Shown here: piece by piece, positions 36,134-44,583 of the stretch
How positions within the stretch are numbered: position 1 is the stretch's first letter
How the letters are laid out: the number at the start of each line of letters is the position of its first letter
Source of the DNA: Bacilli bacterium
GTDB taxonomy: Bacteria > Bacillota_I > Bacilli_A > RFN20 > CAG-826
Length of the DNA: 64,000 bases
Assembly (NCBI GenBank): GCA_900767605.1
Contig: CAAFZT010000048.1
Location: 62,001 to 126,000 of the forward strand
Direction of reading: 5' to 3'
The notes under the pieces: generated by a model
The model's input: only the letters and a program-made list of their open reading frames with translations
Told to the model about the DNA's origin: nothing
Database searches by the model: none
Position numbers and translations under genes: made by a program

Positions 36134-37059
36134 TGATTCACGCCTCCATAGGTTTTGTCTTCTTTATAGAAGCTCATGAAATAATCTTCCAAGGTTTCTT
36201 TCTTCTCCGCTATATCCATCAAACCCTTTTGGGGAAGGCTGGCCAAGAAGAAATCGGTATTCGTTTCCTCCACCGTGCAATGGAGGCAAGAAGGAATCGA
36301 AGGGCTATTGCGCGCATCGATTCCCTTTGAAAGCAAGGTTTTCTTTGCTTTTTCGGCATCTTCTAGTGTGGCGTAGAAGAGCCGATAACGCTTTTCGGTT
36401 TTGTGCTTTAAGTCATTCGCGACAAACAAAGAGACAATTTTTCCGTCCTTGATGACGGCGATTCGGTCGCAGCAGGAGTCCACCTCTCCAAAGATATGGG
36501 AGGAAAGAAGAATTGTTTTGCCCCTTTTTTTCTCCAAACGGATGAGCTGGATGAACTTTTCCTGCATCTCGGGGTCGAGACCGCTAGAAGGCTCGTCCAT
36601 GATGATGACGTCGGGGTCGTTCATGAAGGCGCAGACAATCGCCATCTTTCGTTTCATGCCTAGACTCATTTCCTTGCAGGTTAAGGAAGGGTCGAGTTCG
36701 AATTCTTGGATGAGCCAGTCGAGGAAAACATGGCTGGTTAACCCTTTTAATTTGGCTTGTTCTTCGATGACGTCGCTTCCTTTCAAAACCAAGGGAAGCG
36801 CGACTTCGCCCGGGATATAAGAGACCCCTTGCATCGTGATGTCGCGGTCGCGAAGGGAGTTCACTCCGTTAATCAAGGTTTCGCCTGAATCGGGAACGCT
36901 GAAGCCCATTAAGTGGCGGATTGTCGTGCTTTTTCCAGCACCGTTTGGCCCTAAAAACCCGAAGCATTCGCCTTTATTCACGGAGAAGGAAACATCGAAA
37001 ATGCCACGCCCTTGACCATAATCTTTGGTTAGATTTTTAATTTCAATGACGGGTTCCAT
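36130..37059 (-). CDS. ABC transporter ATPase (first of pair)
   Basis: 309 residues: Walker A GPNGAGKSTTI near 37, signature EMSLGMKRKMAIV, Walker B VIIMDEPSSGLDPE. AAGGAGGCAAAAAA precedes the ATG. It is about a third identical by eye to the next ATPase, so the two probably pair as a heterodimer. First gene of the operon, under the promoter at 37114-37142 and divergent from tetR. Confidence 0.92.
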   Translation of the reverse strand: MEPVIEIKNLTKDYGQGRGIFDVSFSVNKGECFGFLGPNGAGKSTTIRHLMGFSVPDSGETLINGVNSLRDRDITMQGVSYIPGEVALPLVLKGSDVIEEQAKLKGLTSHVFLDWLIQEFELDPSLTCKEMSLGMKRKMAIVCAFMNDPDVIIMDEPSSGLDPEMQEKFIQLIRLEKKRGKTILLSSHIFGEVDSCCDRIAVIKDGKIVSLFVANDLKHKTEKRYRLFYATLEDAEKAKKTLLSKGIDARNSPSIPSCLHCTVEETNTDFFLASLPQKGLMDIAEKKETLEDYFMSFYKEDKTYGGVNQ

Positions 37060-37113
37060 TTTTTTGCCTCCTTGGAAGATATTGGACTGTTGCCCAAAAA
37101 CTTTCCACGTGTT

Positions 37114-37146
37114 AATATAGTCGGGTTTGCGGGATATGGCAAGCCC
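37114..37146 (-). promoter_or_regulatory. ABC operon promoter with TetR-type dyad
   Basis: On the minus strand TTGCCA (37142-37137) and TATATT (37119-37114) are 17 bases apart. The dyad GGGTTTGC-N8-GCAAGCCC (37123-37146, one wobble mismatch) covers the -35 and most of the spacer, in the intergenic space shared with tetR. Confidence 0.68.
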
Positions 37147-37175
37147 AAAAACGACGAAAAAAGAGAAAAAGATTT

Positions 37176-37814
37176 ATGGCAGAAATTGTGGTGGATAATA
37201 CGGCACTGATTAAAAAAGAGGACGCACGCGTATATCGAACGAAGCGGGACCTCGCCGACGCCTTAGAGGCTCTTTTAAACGAGAGGAATTTTGATGATTT
37301 GTCGGTCAAAGACATCACGGATCAAGCTCTAATTTCCAAAAATACTTTCTACAACAATTTTCAGGATAAGAATGAATTGCTGCAATTCGTGTTCACCCGT
37401 TATTTATTGAAAATCAAAGAACGGATCAACCCTCTTTTAAAGTCCTATAAGCCCTATCCTTTACGAAAACGAGAATTCTTCAAGAAAGTCATTAAAGAGA
37501 TTGTCGATTTCTTCCTCGATGATATGCCTTTGCCTATGGGAAAAATGGCAAAAAACGATATCAGTGGCACGTTCTTTCGCGACTTTTCAATTTTTACCCG
37601 CCAAGCCATGGAGCACATGGTGGCTGAATATCCTTTCTTATTAGGGAAAACTCTAGATGAAGTCGTCCTCATCAATTTCTATAGCGGAGGCATCGCCAAT
37701 TTAATTTATTACGCCTACCGCAATGAGCTTCAAATCGAGCGGAAAAAGATTTGCTCGGACATTTTCCGCCTCGTTTATCCCGCCCTTTGCGATTCGAGCT
37801 TGATTTTGGGCTAG
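37176..37814 (+). CDS. TetR-family transcriptional regulator
   Basis: 212 residues. RTKRDLADALEALLNERNFDD with ITDQALISKNTFYNNFQDKNELL (read in parts) is the TetR helix-turn-helix near residues 20-65; the remainder is a helical ligand domain. It lies divergent from the ABC operon and should repress it through the dyad at 37123-37146. No clear Shine-Dalgarno is seen before the ATG. Confidence 0.9.
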   Translation: MAEIVVDNTALIKKEDARVYRTKRDLADALEALLNERNFDDLSVKDITDQALISKNTFYNNFQDKNELLQFVFTRYLLKIKERINPLLKSYKPYPLRKREFFKKVIKEIVDFFLDDMPLPMGKMAKNDISGTFFRDFSIFTRQAMEHMVAEYPFLLGKTLDEVVLINFYSGGIANLIYYAYRNELQIERKKICSDIFRLVYPALCDSSLILG

Positions 37815-37873
37815 CCTAAATAGAAGAAGCCCACTAGACTATTAGTTGCTTTGAAGAATCAAAGCTTCACAGG

Positions 37874-37971
37874 CCAAGAGTAGTGATATCGCGTCAAGTG
37901 CCTTTGGATGGGAGGTTGCCAAAGGACGAAGGAAGGGTTCCCTTCCGCGGTGGTGTCACGCAGCCGCTTGG
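37874..37971 (+). promoter_or_regulatory. Tetrahydrofolate (THF) riboswitch
   Basis: The leader contains the THF aptamer in order: P1 arm CCAAG, GAGTAG, TATCGCGTCAAGTG, GATGGGAGG, ACGAA with the GGAAGGG/CCCTTCC stem, CGCGGTG, then the closing P1 arm CTTGG. These match the conserved parts of THF riboswitches ahead of folT. Downstream, CTCCT (38002-38006) can pair with AGGAG (38015-38019) of the Shine-Dalgarno, which suggests control of translation initiation. Confidence 0.92.
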
Positions 37972-38028
37972 GACAAATTTATTTTTTGTTATGTGAAGAA
38001 CCTCCTGTACCCGAAGGAGTATTGGAGT

Positions 38029-38574
38029 ATGGAAAATTCTAAAGTTCGCCGAATGTGTATCGATGGGATGCTCGTCGGCATTTTCTTCGTCTTGGCTAAA
38101 TTGACCATCAAAGCAGAGCCGATTCATATCGCTTTCTCTGGCTTGGCGGTCATTTTTGCGACCTGTTATTTTGGACTAAGCGATGGGCTCATCGTCGCGT
38201 TATTAGGCGAATTCCTGATTCAGATGACGTCCAGCTACGGCATTGGGCCGACATCCCCATTATGGATGTTGCCTGCGGCCTTTCGCGCGTTAATCGTGGG
38301 ATTATTCGCTTTGCCCTTTCGAAAAAAAGGCGAAAATCTCGACCAACATTATGTATGGTATTTTATCGCCAATTTGCTCGCGGCCCTCTTTGTTACGGCC
38401 GCAAATGCCGGCGTGCAAACCTTAGACGCCTTGATTCTCGGCTATTCTTGGGCTGCAACGATTCCATTGCTAGCCATGCGCGCGTTAAGCGGGCTAGTCT
38501 CGGCAACGGTGATTTCAATCATCAACATTCCTTTGCTACGGGCGATTCGCAAGCTCTCACCAAGCGAAGATTAA
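38029..38574 (+). CDS. folT: ECF transporter S component for folate
   Basis: 181 residues from the ATG at 38029, after AAGGAGT. About six membrane helices; CIDGMLVGIFFVLAKLTI at the start and the AEPIHIAFSGLAVIFA block are typical of ECF S components. The THF riboswitch upstream gives the substrate: folate. It uses the shared EcfAA'T energising module, which is not in the window. Confidence 0.9.
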   Translation: MENSKVRRMCIDGMLVGIFFVLAKLTIKAEPIHIAFSGLAVIFATCYFGLSDGLIVALLGEFLIQMTSSYGIGPTSPLWMLPAAFRALIVGLFALPFRKKGENLDQHYVWYFIANLLAALFVTAANAGVQTLDALILGYSWAATIPLLAMRALSGLVSATVISIINIPLLRAIRKLSPSED

Positions 38575-38646
38575 CCGAGGCTTTTAAAAGCCTTTGACTC
38601 ATGAAAGGGCGTTTGAACATCCCCATAGGGCCTAGAAAAACGGGAT

Positions 38647-41600
38647 TTAAGAAAGCAAATAGGCGATGTCTTCTTGGGTTAAGGAAGAGCCTTCCTCGTC
38701 GGCGACGCGGATGATGGAAGAAAGGGAACGCTTCAAAGCCTGAAGTTCGATGATTTTTTCTTCAATCGTGCCTTTGGCCACGAGTTTCCATACCGTCACG
38801 GGACGGGTTTGTCCGATGCGGTGGGCACGGTCGCTGGCTTGATTTTCCGCGGCGATGTTCCACCACGGGTCTAGGTGGATGACGATATCCGCCCCCACGA
38901 GGTTTAACCCGGTTCCACCGGCTTTTAAGGAGACTAACATGACTTTTTCGTCTTCGCTTGTATTGAAATGATCCGCTAAAGATAATCTTTCTTTGGCGGG
39001 GGTGTCCCCATAAATTAAGGAAGAAGAGATTTTTAATTTGGCAAGCTCGTCTTGCAGATGTTTTAAAACCGCGACGAAACTGGAGAAAATCAAAACCTTG
39101 TGCCCGCTGGCGATGGCTTCCTTGACCATGGCAATCGTTTGGGTTAATTTCGCGGATAAGTTCTTGTAGTTGGAGACGAAAACGCTTGGGTCCACGCAAA
39201 GTTGACGGAGACGGGTGAGCTCAGCGAGGATGGCTACGCGGCTCCTCCCGTTGTCTTTTTGATCCTTCAAAGTCATTTTGGCGTTTGTAAAATAAGCCTC
39301 ATAGAGTTTGGCTTCAGCATCATCCATTTGAACCACGGTGATTTCTTCCGTTTTTGGCGGGAGGTCCTTTAAGACTTCCTCCTTGGTTCGTCGAAGCAAG
39401 AACGGAGCGATTTGGGTTTCTAGGCGATGAATTTGGGCTTGGTTATTATCGGAAAGCGAGCTATACATCAAATGGAAATCTTTGTATCCATCTAAATACC
39501 CGGGCATCAAGAAATCCATAATGGACCATAGATCCATGTAGGAGTTTTGAATGGGGGTGCCGGTTAAGGCAAACCGGTGCTTCGCGTGAAGAGATTTGAC
39601 GGCTTTGGTCTTCAAGGCGGTCGCGTTGGCGATATATTGGGCCTCGTCGAGAACGATGGTCGAGAAAAGGATATCTTGGTAGAGCTCCTCATCGTTGCGG
39701 AGGGAGTCATAGGAGACGACAAAGACCCCCTGTCCCGCCTCTTTCATTCTTTCGATGGTCTTTTTTCGGCTAGATTTATTGCCTTCCACGACCTCTACTT
39801 GACGGGAAGAATCCCATTTTTCGAATTCGTTTTTCCAGTTATAGATTAACGATTTAGGGGAAATGATCAGGATATTTTCCTTCTCCTTTAGTAAGGATAA
39901 GAAAGCAATCATTTCCAGAGACTTTCCTAAGCCCATGTCATCGGCCAAAATGCCGCCGAGCCCATTTCTTGCTAACGTCCATAACCAACGGACCCCATCT
40001 TTTTGATAGGGGCGTAAAGCGGATTCTAGGGAGGAGGATAAAGGCAATTCCGCGGATTGGAAATGGAGCAAGGAATCGAAGAGGTCTTCCAGCCGATCGT
40101 CGATTTCAACGCTTAACCCGTCGTCGAGACGGAGGTTAAGGGCTTTATATAGGGGAAGATGTTCGGTAGTAAGTCCCTCCTCGCTAGGAGAAAATTGCTC
40201 AATCGCTTTCGAGAGGCTTTCGTCGTCGGTTGCATAATAATTATTCCCTACGCGAACGTATTTTTTCTTTTTCCGGTAGGCATTAAGAATCAAGTTGACC
40301 TCTTCGGGGGTTAAGGAGTCGGAAGAAAAGGAGACATCGAACCAGTCTAATCCACTTTCGGTTCGTAAACGAATTCCAGATTTCTGGTGGTTCACGGTGA
40401 TATTGGCGATATTATCCGAAAGATAAAGAGAAGCGAATTCGCTTAACGGGGACAAATCGCGGTCTAAAATGGCTCCAATCGCCTCATCCCCTTGGACGGT
40501 TCCCGATTCGGATAAGCCAAGGTCTGCTAAACACACGCGGAATTTATCGTAGACGTTCCGAGGGGAATTTAAGTAATCCTGCAAGGAAATCGTTTGGCCT
40601 CTGGACTTGAATTCGGTTCGCATTTCTAAGGACGGCTTCGCGTTTTCGTTTCCTTCCTCGTAATCTAAATAATAGGCGATGTAGGTACGGACTTGATTGG
40701 ACTTTTCTTGGAAAACAGGAGAGACGTGGATGTCATTTTGCTTCATTAAGGGCAATAAATCTGCGCCGATTTGATCCTGAAGGGCCTGATAAGGGAACGA
40801 GGGGTGAGCCAAAATGAATTGAGCGACCCGGCTCGATTTTAAAGAGGCGAACGCATAAAGAAGAATCTTCTTGGTTGCTTTGACGGGTTGAATGGCGTTG
40901 GTTTTATAAAGGAACAAGGAATTGGAGGAGACTAATCCGCCTAATTGGAGTTTTCCTTCATCGTCAGCTTCAATTTCGATTTTCCGAACCTCGCTATCCA
41001 CTTCATAAAGCTCGTCGTCGAGATTGACGGTTTTGCCTTTGCATAGGAGCAACAAACCGACGAATACCTCCAACGTGATGTCGGGATAATAGGAATCGGG
41101 TGAAAAATGTTGAGACAAAAAGAAGATGATCCGCTGATCTTGCGGAGAAAAGGAATCGATATCAAGGGAAAGGTAATTTCCTCGGCCGTCGTGAATGGAG
41201 GATCCGCGGTGGACCTGAGCCAAAAAGGCGGGGATGGAACGAGTTAAGTGTCTTCCTTCTCCAACAATTACGGGGATGATTTGGGGAGCCGTTCTTCCTT
41301 TGGGAGAAGTTAAATCAAAGCTCAATTGAGGCTTTAAATGACATACGTCCCCCATGGAATCGCTTTGAAGATCTTTCAATAAGTCTTGGAAGTCGGCCTT
41401 GTTGGCTAGGTAATCTTCGCGTTCTTGCTTATTAAAGGAAGATAGACGGTTTAAGGTATCGAAGTCGGACCCATAACGGGCGCGTAAAGTCTCTTCGTCC
41501 TCGCTTTTTTCTTGTGTCGCGATGAAATAAGCGAGGGCATTTCGATCGTACTGGGTATATTCCCTTCGGATGTAGGCTTCATGCAAAAGGAGATCGGGCC

Positions 41601-41793
41601 CTATGTTCAAACCAATGAGGGGATAATTCGGAGAATAAGCTTCATAGGTGATGCTTTCATTGCTAGAAACAATCCGAAAATAAAGGGTGTATTCCCCGTT
41701 TTGAAGACGCGTTAAGGTGGATTCCCCACTTGTTCCAACGAGGGAGTCTTTCCAAATTTGAAGTTGCGAAGAGGAAATTTTAGATAAATACAT
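38647..41793 (-). CDS. SNF2-family helicase
   Basis: 1048 residues. The N-terminal half is a bacterial SNF2-associated region. The motor has DDMGLGKSLEMIAFL (motif I), LDEAQYIAN (II), LTGTPIQNS (III), and in the C lobe LIFSSFVAVLKHL, SLKAGGTGLNLVGAD and DRAHRIGQTRPV. It is a Rad54/Swi2-like ATPase that translocates on double-stranded DNA. Its start lies 1 base past the stop of the SWIM gene, with AAGGAGG spanning that stop, so the pair is coupled. Confidence 0.94.
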   Translation of the reverse strand: MYLSKISSSQLQIWKDSLVGTSGESTLTRLQNGEYTLYFRIVSSNESITYEAYSPNYPLIGLNIGPDLLLHEAYIRREYTQYDRNALAYFIATQEKSEDEETLRARYGSDFDTLNRLSSFNKQEREDYLANKADFQDLLKDLQSDSMGDVCHLKPQLSFDLTSPKGRTAPQIIPVIVGEGRHLTRSIPAFLAQVHRGSSIHDGRGNYLSLDIDSFSPQDQRIIFFLSQHFSPDSYYPDITLEVFVGLLLLCKGKTVNLDDELYEVDSEVRKIEIEADDEGKLQLGGLVSSNSLFLYKTNAIQPVKATKKILLYAFASLKSSRVAQFILAHPSFPYQALQDQIGADLLPLMKQNDIHVSPVFQEKSNQVRTYIAYYLDYEEGNENAKPSLEMRTEFKSRGQTISLQDYLNSPRNVYDKFRVCLADLGLSESGTVQGDEAIGAILDRDLSPLSEFASLYLSDNIANITVNHQKSGIRLRTESGLDWFDVSFSSDSLTPEEVNLILNAYRKKKKYVRVGNNYYATDDESLSKAIEQFSPSEEGLTTEHLPLYKALNLRLDDGLSVEIDDRLEDLFDSLLHFQSAELPLSSSLESALRPYQKDGVRWLWTLARNGLGGILADDMGLGKSLEMIAFLSLLKEKENILIISPKSLIYNWKNEFEKWDSSRQVEVVEGNKSSRKKTIERMKEAGQGVFVVSYDSLRNDEELYQDILFSTIVLDEAQYIANATALKTKAVKSLHAKHRFALTGTPIQNSYMDLWSIMDFLMPGYLDGYKDFHLMYSSLSDNNQAQIHRLETQIAPFLLRRTKEEVLKDLPPKTEEITVVQMDDAEAKLYEAYFTNAKMTLKDQKDNGRSRVAILAELTRLRQLCVDPSVFVSNYKNLSAKLTQTIAMVKEAIASGHKVLIFSSFVAVLKHLQDELAKLKISSSLIYGDTPAKERLSLADHFNTSEDEKVMLVSLKAGGTGLNLVGADIVIHLDPWWNIAAENQASDRAHRIGQTRPVTVWKLVAKGTIEEKIIELQALKRSLSSIIRVADEEGSSLTQEDIAYLLS

Positions 41794-41794
41794 C

Positions 41795-43255
41795 TTAAAA
41801 CCTCCTTAATGCTATGCCGGAAGGGCGAGTCAAACAGGCCTCCAAATAGGCTTTGCGAATCTTTGACCCTTCGAAGCTTTTGGCAATGACCTGGTCGTTA
41901 CGAAGGTATTTCTCGACTTCGGGATATTCGGAAAATCCTTGGATAATTTGCATAAAGGCGATGAAGACGCTTTCTTCGCAATCGTAACGATCGATTTCCT
42001 TTAAGCCCTTATCGAGTCTTCGAATGAGGGGCTTTAAGAAGAAGCGTTCCCCGCGGTTTTTGAGAGTGTCCACGCAGGCTGCAATCGTTTCTAAATGTAG
42101 AGAAAGGAATTTTTGAGTCGTAAAGGAATCCGAACTTGTGAGCAAGGCGACGTCTGTTTCGTAATTCGTGTAATAAAAGGCTTTTCTTAAAAAGAGGTTT
42201 TGCTCCGCCTGTTCGGTAGGAGTTAAGCTCTTGTAAAAATCCAGGACGTTAGAAAAAGGGACGGACCGATGCTGAATCTGTTGAACCATTAAAGCGATAT
42301 AGGCTTTTCGATTCCCTGATTTTTGAAGGTAATTTTGCAAGGACTGGATGACTTCAGGACGAATGGCTCCGTTTGGATGAGATAAGGCTTCCATTAATGG
42401 GGCGTCATATCCCCCTTTCATGCAGGATTCGAGGAATTTGCTTTTGGATTGCGGCCCTAAAATGGAGAAACGTGCCGTTTCCATCAACGCATCTTCGTCG
42501 AAAATGTCGAAGATGTTTTCGTTTTCTTTCGCCCAATCGACGAGTTCATCAAATTCTTTTCCCGGGAAGCAATGGGCTTTGGCCATGGATGGGATATAGG
42601 CTTTTAATTCCTGATCGCGATAAAGTTTTAGAAGGAAGATGGCCTTGGAACTGAAACTCGGCAGAGCCTTATAAAGACGCATGGCGAAAGCTAGACGTCC
42701 TTCGTCCTTTTCTTCTTTTAAATAGGCATGCGATGCATCCGCAAGCTCAACGACTAACGAATACCCTCCGTGGAAATGGCTTTCCGCGATGATTTTTTCT
42801 TTGGCGTCCTGATATTCTTCGTGGCTCATTTTTGGCCCATAAACCTTCAAGAGGATCGAGGCATTGGCCAAATAGGTTTTGGGTTTGAAACGAACCATGG
42901 TTTCTAGGGCTTTCGAAAAGTCGGAAAAAGCATGGTTGGAATCGGTGGCTTGGAGGCGTTGATGGGCTTTAAAATCCTCTTGGTCCGCCTGCTCTTGGAT
43001 GGCGAAAAGCAAGGCGGCTTCGTGCTTGCAGTAATGGCCGCCTTGGGCATAAGGGCAGTTACAGGACATGGATGAGGCTCTACCAAGGTCATTTAAGGCA
43101 AGGTGGACATGATAGTCTTCCGTTCCGTGGACAACGGCAAAATAGGTGGTATCGATTTTTTGACGGATGGTCACCAAGCCATCTTCAAAATATTTCTTCC
43201 CACGTTGGAGAATCGAGGAACCGAATCGTTTTTCGTTGATGGTGATGTAATCCAT
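41795..43255 (-). CDS. SWIM zinc-finger protein
   Basis: 486 residues from the ATG at 43255 (MDYITINEKRF). CNCPYAQGGHYCKH near residue 55 is the SWIM zinc knuckle CxCx(n)CxH; the rest is helical and repeat-like. SWIM proteins are regular partners of SNF2 helicases, as here. An ATG five codons earlier (43270) lies inside the stem of the terminator at 43257-43314 and is rejected. Neither start has a Shine-Dalgarno, which is odd. Confidence 0.88.
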   Translation of the reverse strand: MDYITINEKRFGSSILQRGKKYFEDGLVTIRQKIDTTYFAVVHGTEDYHVHLALNDLGRASSMSCNCPYAQGGHYCKHEAALLFAIQEQADQEDFKAHQRLQATDSNHAFSDFSKALETMVRFKPKTYLANASILLKVYGPKMSHEEYQDAKEKIIAESHFHGGYSLVVELADASHAYLKEEKDEGRLAFAMRLYKALPSFSSKAIFLLKLYRDQELKAYIPSMAKAHCFPGKEFDELVDWAKENENIFDIFDEDALMETARFSILGPQSKSKFLESCMKGGYDAPLMEALSHPNGAIRPEVIQSLQNYLQKSGNRKAYIALMVQQIQHRSVPFSNVLDFYKSLTPTEQAEQNLFLRKAFYYTNYETDVALLTSSDSFTTQKFLSLHLETIAACVDTLKNRGERFFLKPLIRRLDKGLKEIDRYDCEESVFIAFMQIIQGFSEYPEVEKYLRNDQVIAKSFEGSKIRKAYLEACLTRPSGIALRRF

Positions 43256-43256
43256 A

Positions 43257-43314
43257 AAAAAGCAACCCATATTTTAATCCCAAAACAAGGGCAAGGGAAG
43301 ATGGGCTGCTTTTT
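43257..43314. terminator. Bidirectional terminator between xth and the SWIM gene
   Basis: AAAAAGCAACCCAT (43257-43270) pairs with ATGGGCTGCTTTTT (43301-43314) with one wobble. On the minus strand its T-run ends directly at the SWIM start codon. Confidence 0.75.
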
Positions 43315-43318
43315 AAAA

Positions 43319-44086
43319 TCAGTGTAAATCGGCTTCCAAAAGAATGGGGCAATGATCGCTTCCGAAAACGTCGTTGAGGATTTCACTTTTTTGGACTTTG
43401 GATGCGATTTCGTTGCTGACAACAAAATAATCAATGCGCCAGCCGGCGTTATTTTCTCTCGCGTGGAAACGATAACTCCACCAAGAATATTTGACTTCAT
43501 CGGGGTGAAGGTAACGGAAGGTATCCGTGTATCCTTGGTTTAAAAGATGGGTGAATGCGTCTCTTTCTTCTTGGGTAAACCCGGCGTTGTGGATGTTGGC
43601 TTTTGGATTTTTGATGTCGATTTCCTGATGGGCGACGTTCAGGTCTCCCGTATAGACAATCGGCTTTTTCGCGGATAATTCGCCGAGGTATTCGAGCAAA
43701 TCTTTTTCATATTGAAGACGGAAATCCAGGCGTTTTAGACCTTCTCCCGAATTGGGGACATAAGCTCCGACAAAATAAAATTCCTCGAATTCCAAGGTGA
43801 TGACGCGCCCCTCCTCGTCATATTTCCCTTCTTTTAATCCGTAATGGACGGATAGAGGAGGGATGCGGGTGAACGCGGTGACCCCGGAATATCCTTTTCT
43901 TAGTTTAGAAACGGTCCAATAGGTTTGGTAACCTTCTGGAGAAAAAGGGAAAGAAGAATGGTCGGTTTCGCTATATTTGGATTCTTCCAAAAACACGACG
44001 TCGGCATCGAAAGAAGCAAATGCTTCCGGAAACCCTTTATTTAAGATGGCACGGATGCCGTTGACGTTGAAGGAGACAAATTTCAT
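43319..44086 (-). CDS. xth: Exodeoxyribonuclease III
   Basis: 255 residues. MKFVSFNVNGIRAIL, VVFLEESKY, YTGDLNVAHQEIDI, YSWWSYR and GSDHCPILLE are the metal-dependent catalytic blocks of ExoIII/AP endonuclease; the usual LQET is LEES here, keeping the metal-binding Glu. It cuts abasic sites and trims 3' ends in base-excision repair. TGAGGAA precedes the ATG. Normal length. Confidence 0.95.
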   Translation of the reverse strand: MKFVSFNVNGIRAILNKGFPEAFASFDADVVFLEESKYSETDHSSFPFSPEGYQTYWTVSKLRKGYSGVTAFTRIPPLSVHYGLKEGKYDEEGRVITLEFEEFYFVGAYVPNSGEGLKRLDFRLQYEKDLLEYLGELSAKKPIVYTGDLNVAHQEIDIKNPKANIHNAGFTQEERDAFTHLLNQGYTDTFRYLHPDEVKYSWWSYRFHARENNAGWRIDYFVVSNEIASKVQKSEILNDVFGSDHCPILLEADLH

Positions 44087-44144
44087 AAAGATTCCTCACT
44101 TGGCTACTTATTTTAAGGCAAAAGGAGGATACAATTCACTCGGT

Positions 44145-44573
44145 ATGAAAATCACGTTAGAACAATTCCATCAAAATGTGGGCGAAATCCTGATGTATTG
44201 CCAATGCGTCGAGGAGAACGTCAAGCGCATCTACGCGCATATGCAGCAAGGCGATTATTCGTTGAACCGTCTTCGAATCGACGAAGAGAGGATGACGCTT
44301 GGTCAGGTCATCACGGCGATGAAAACCTTAGACCAAAGCCGAAAAAACACCTTTTTCACCGAAAGGGACTATGGGTATTTGTTCCTGATTACCAAAACCA
44401 GAAATGAATACGCGCATAACGTGTATACCCATTTTTGCTATTTGTGTGATCCGGATGCGTTTGACCGCAGCTACGATCAATGCGTGGACGATATGATGAA
44501 AGACAAAGTTTGGCTCTCCACCCTTTATGAGGCCGTGGAGGATGCTAGACTACTTTACGAAAAAGAAAACTAA
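44145..44573 (+). CDS. Small helical protein with HEPN-like RNxxxH motif
   Basis: 142 residues, all helical. FLITKTRNEYAHNVYTHF near residues 83-100 contains R-N-x3-H, the catalytic pattern of HEPN ribonucleases. The rest does not match a family that I know. AAAGGAGGA is 15 bases from the ATG, too far; TACAAT ends 9 bases before it, so the start may be nearly leaderless. It is followed 10 bases later by the aminopeptidase gene. The HEPN assignment rests on this single motif and the helical content. Confidence 0.72.
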   Translation: MKITLEQFHQNVGEILMYCQCVEENVKRIYAHMQQGDYSLNRLRIDEERMTLGQVITAMKTLDQSRKNTFFTERDYGYLFLITKTRNEYAHNVYTHFCYLCDPDAFDRSYDQCVDDMMKDKVWLSTLYEAVEDARLLYEKEN

Positions 44574-44583
44574 GGAGAAAACC

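Noticed and set aside
38579..38595. Palindrome AGGCTTTTAAAAGCCT after folT
   Set aside because: It has no loop or T-run and is AT-rich; a weak terminator is possible but not supported.
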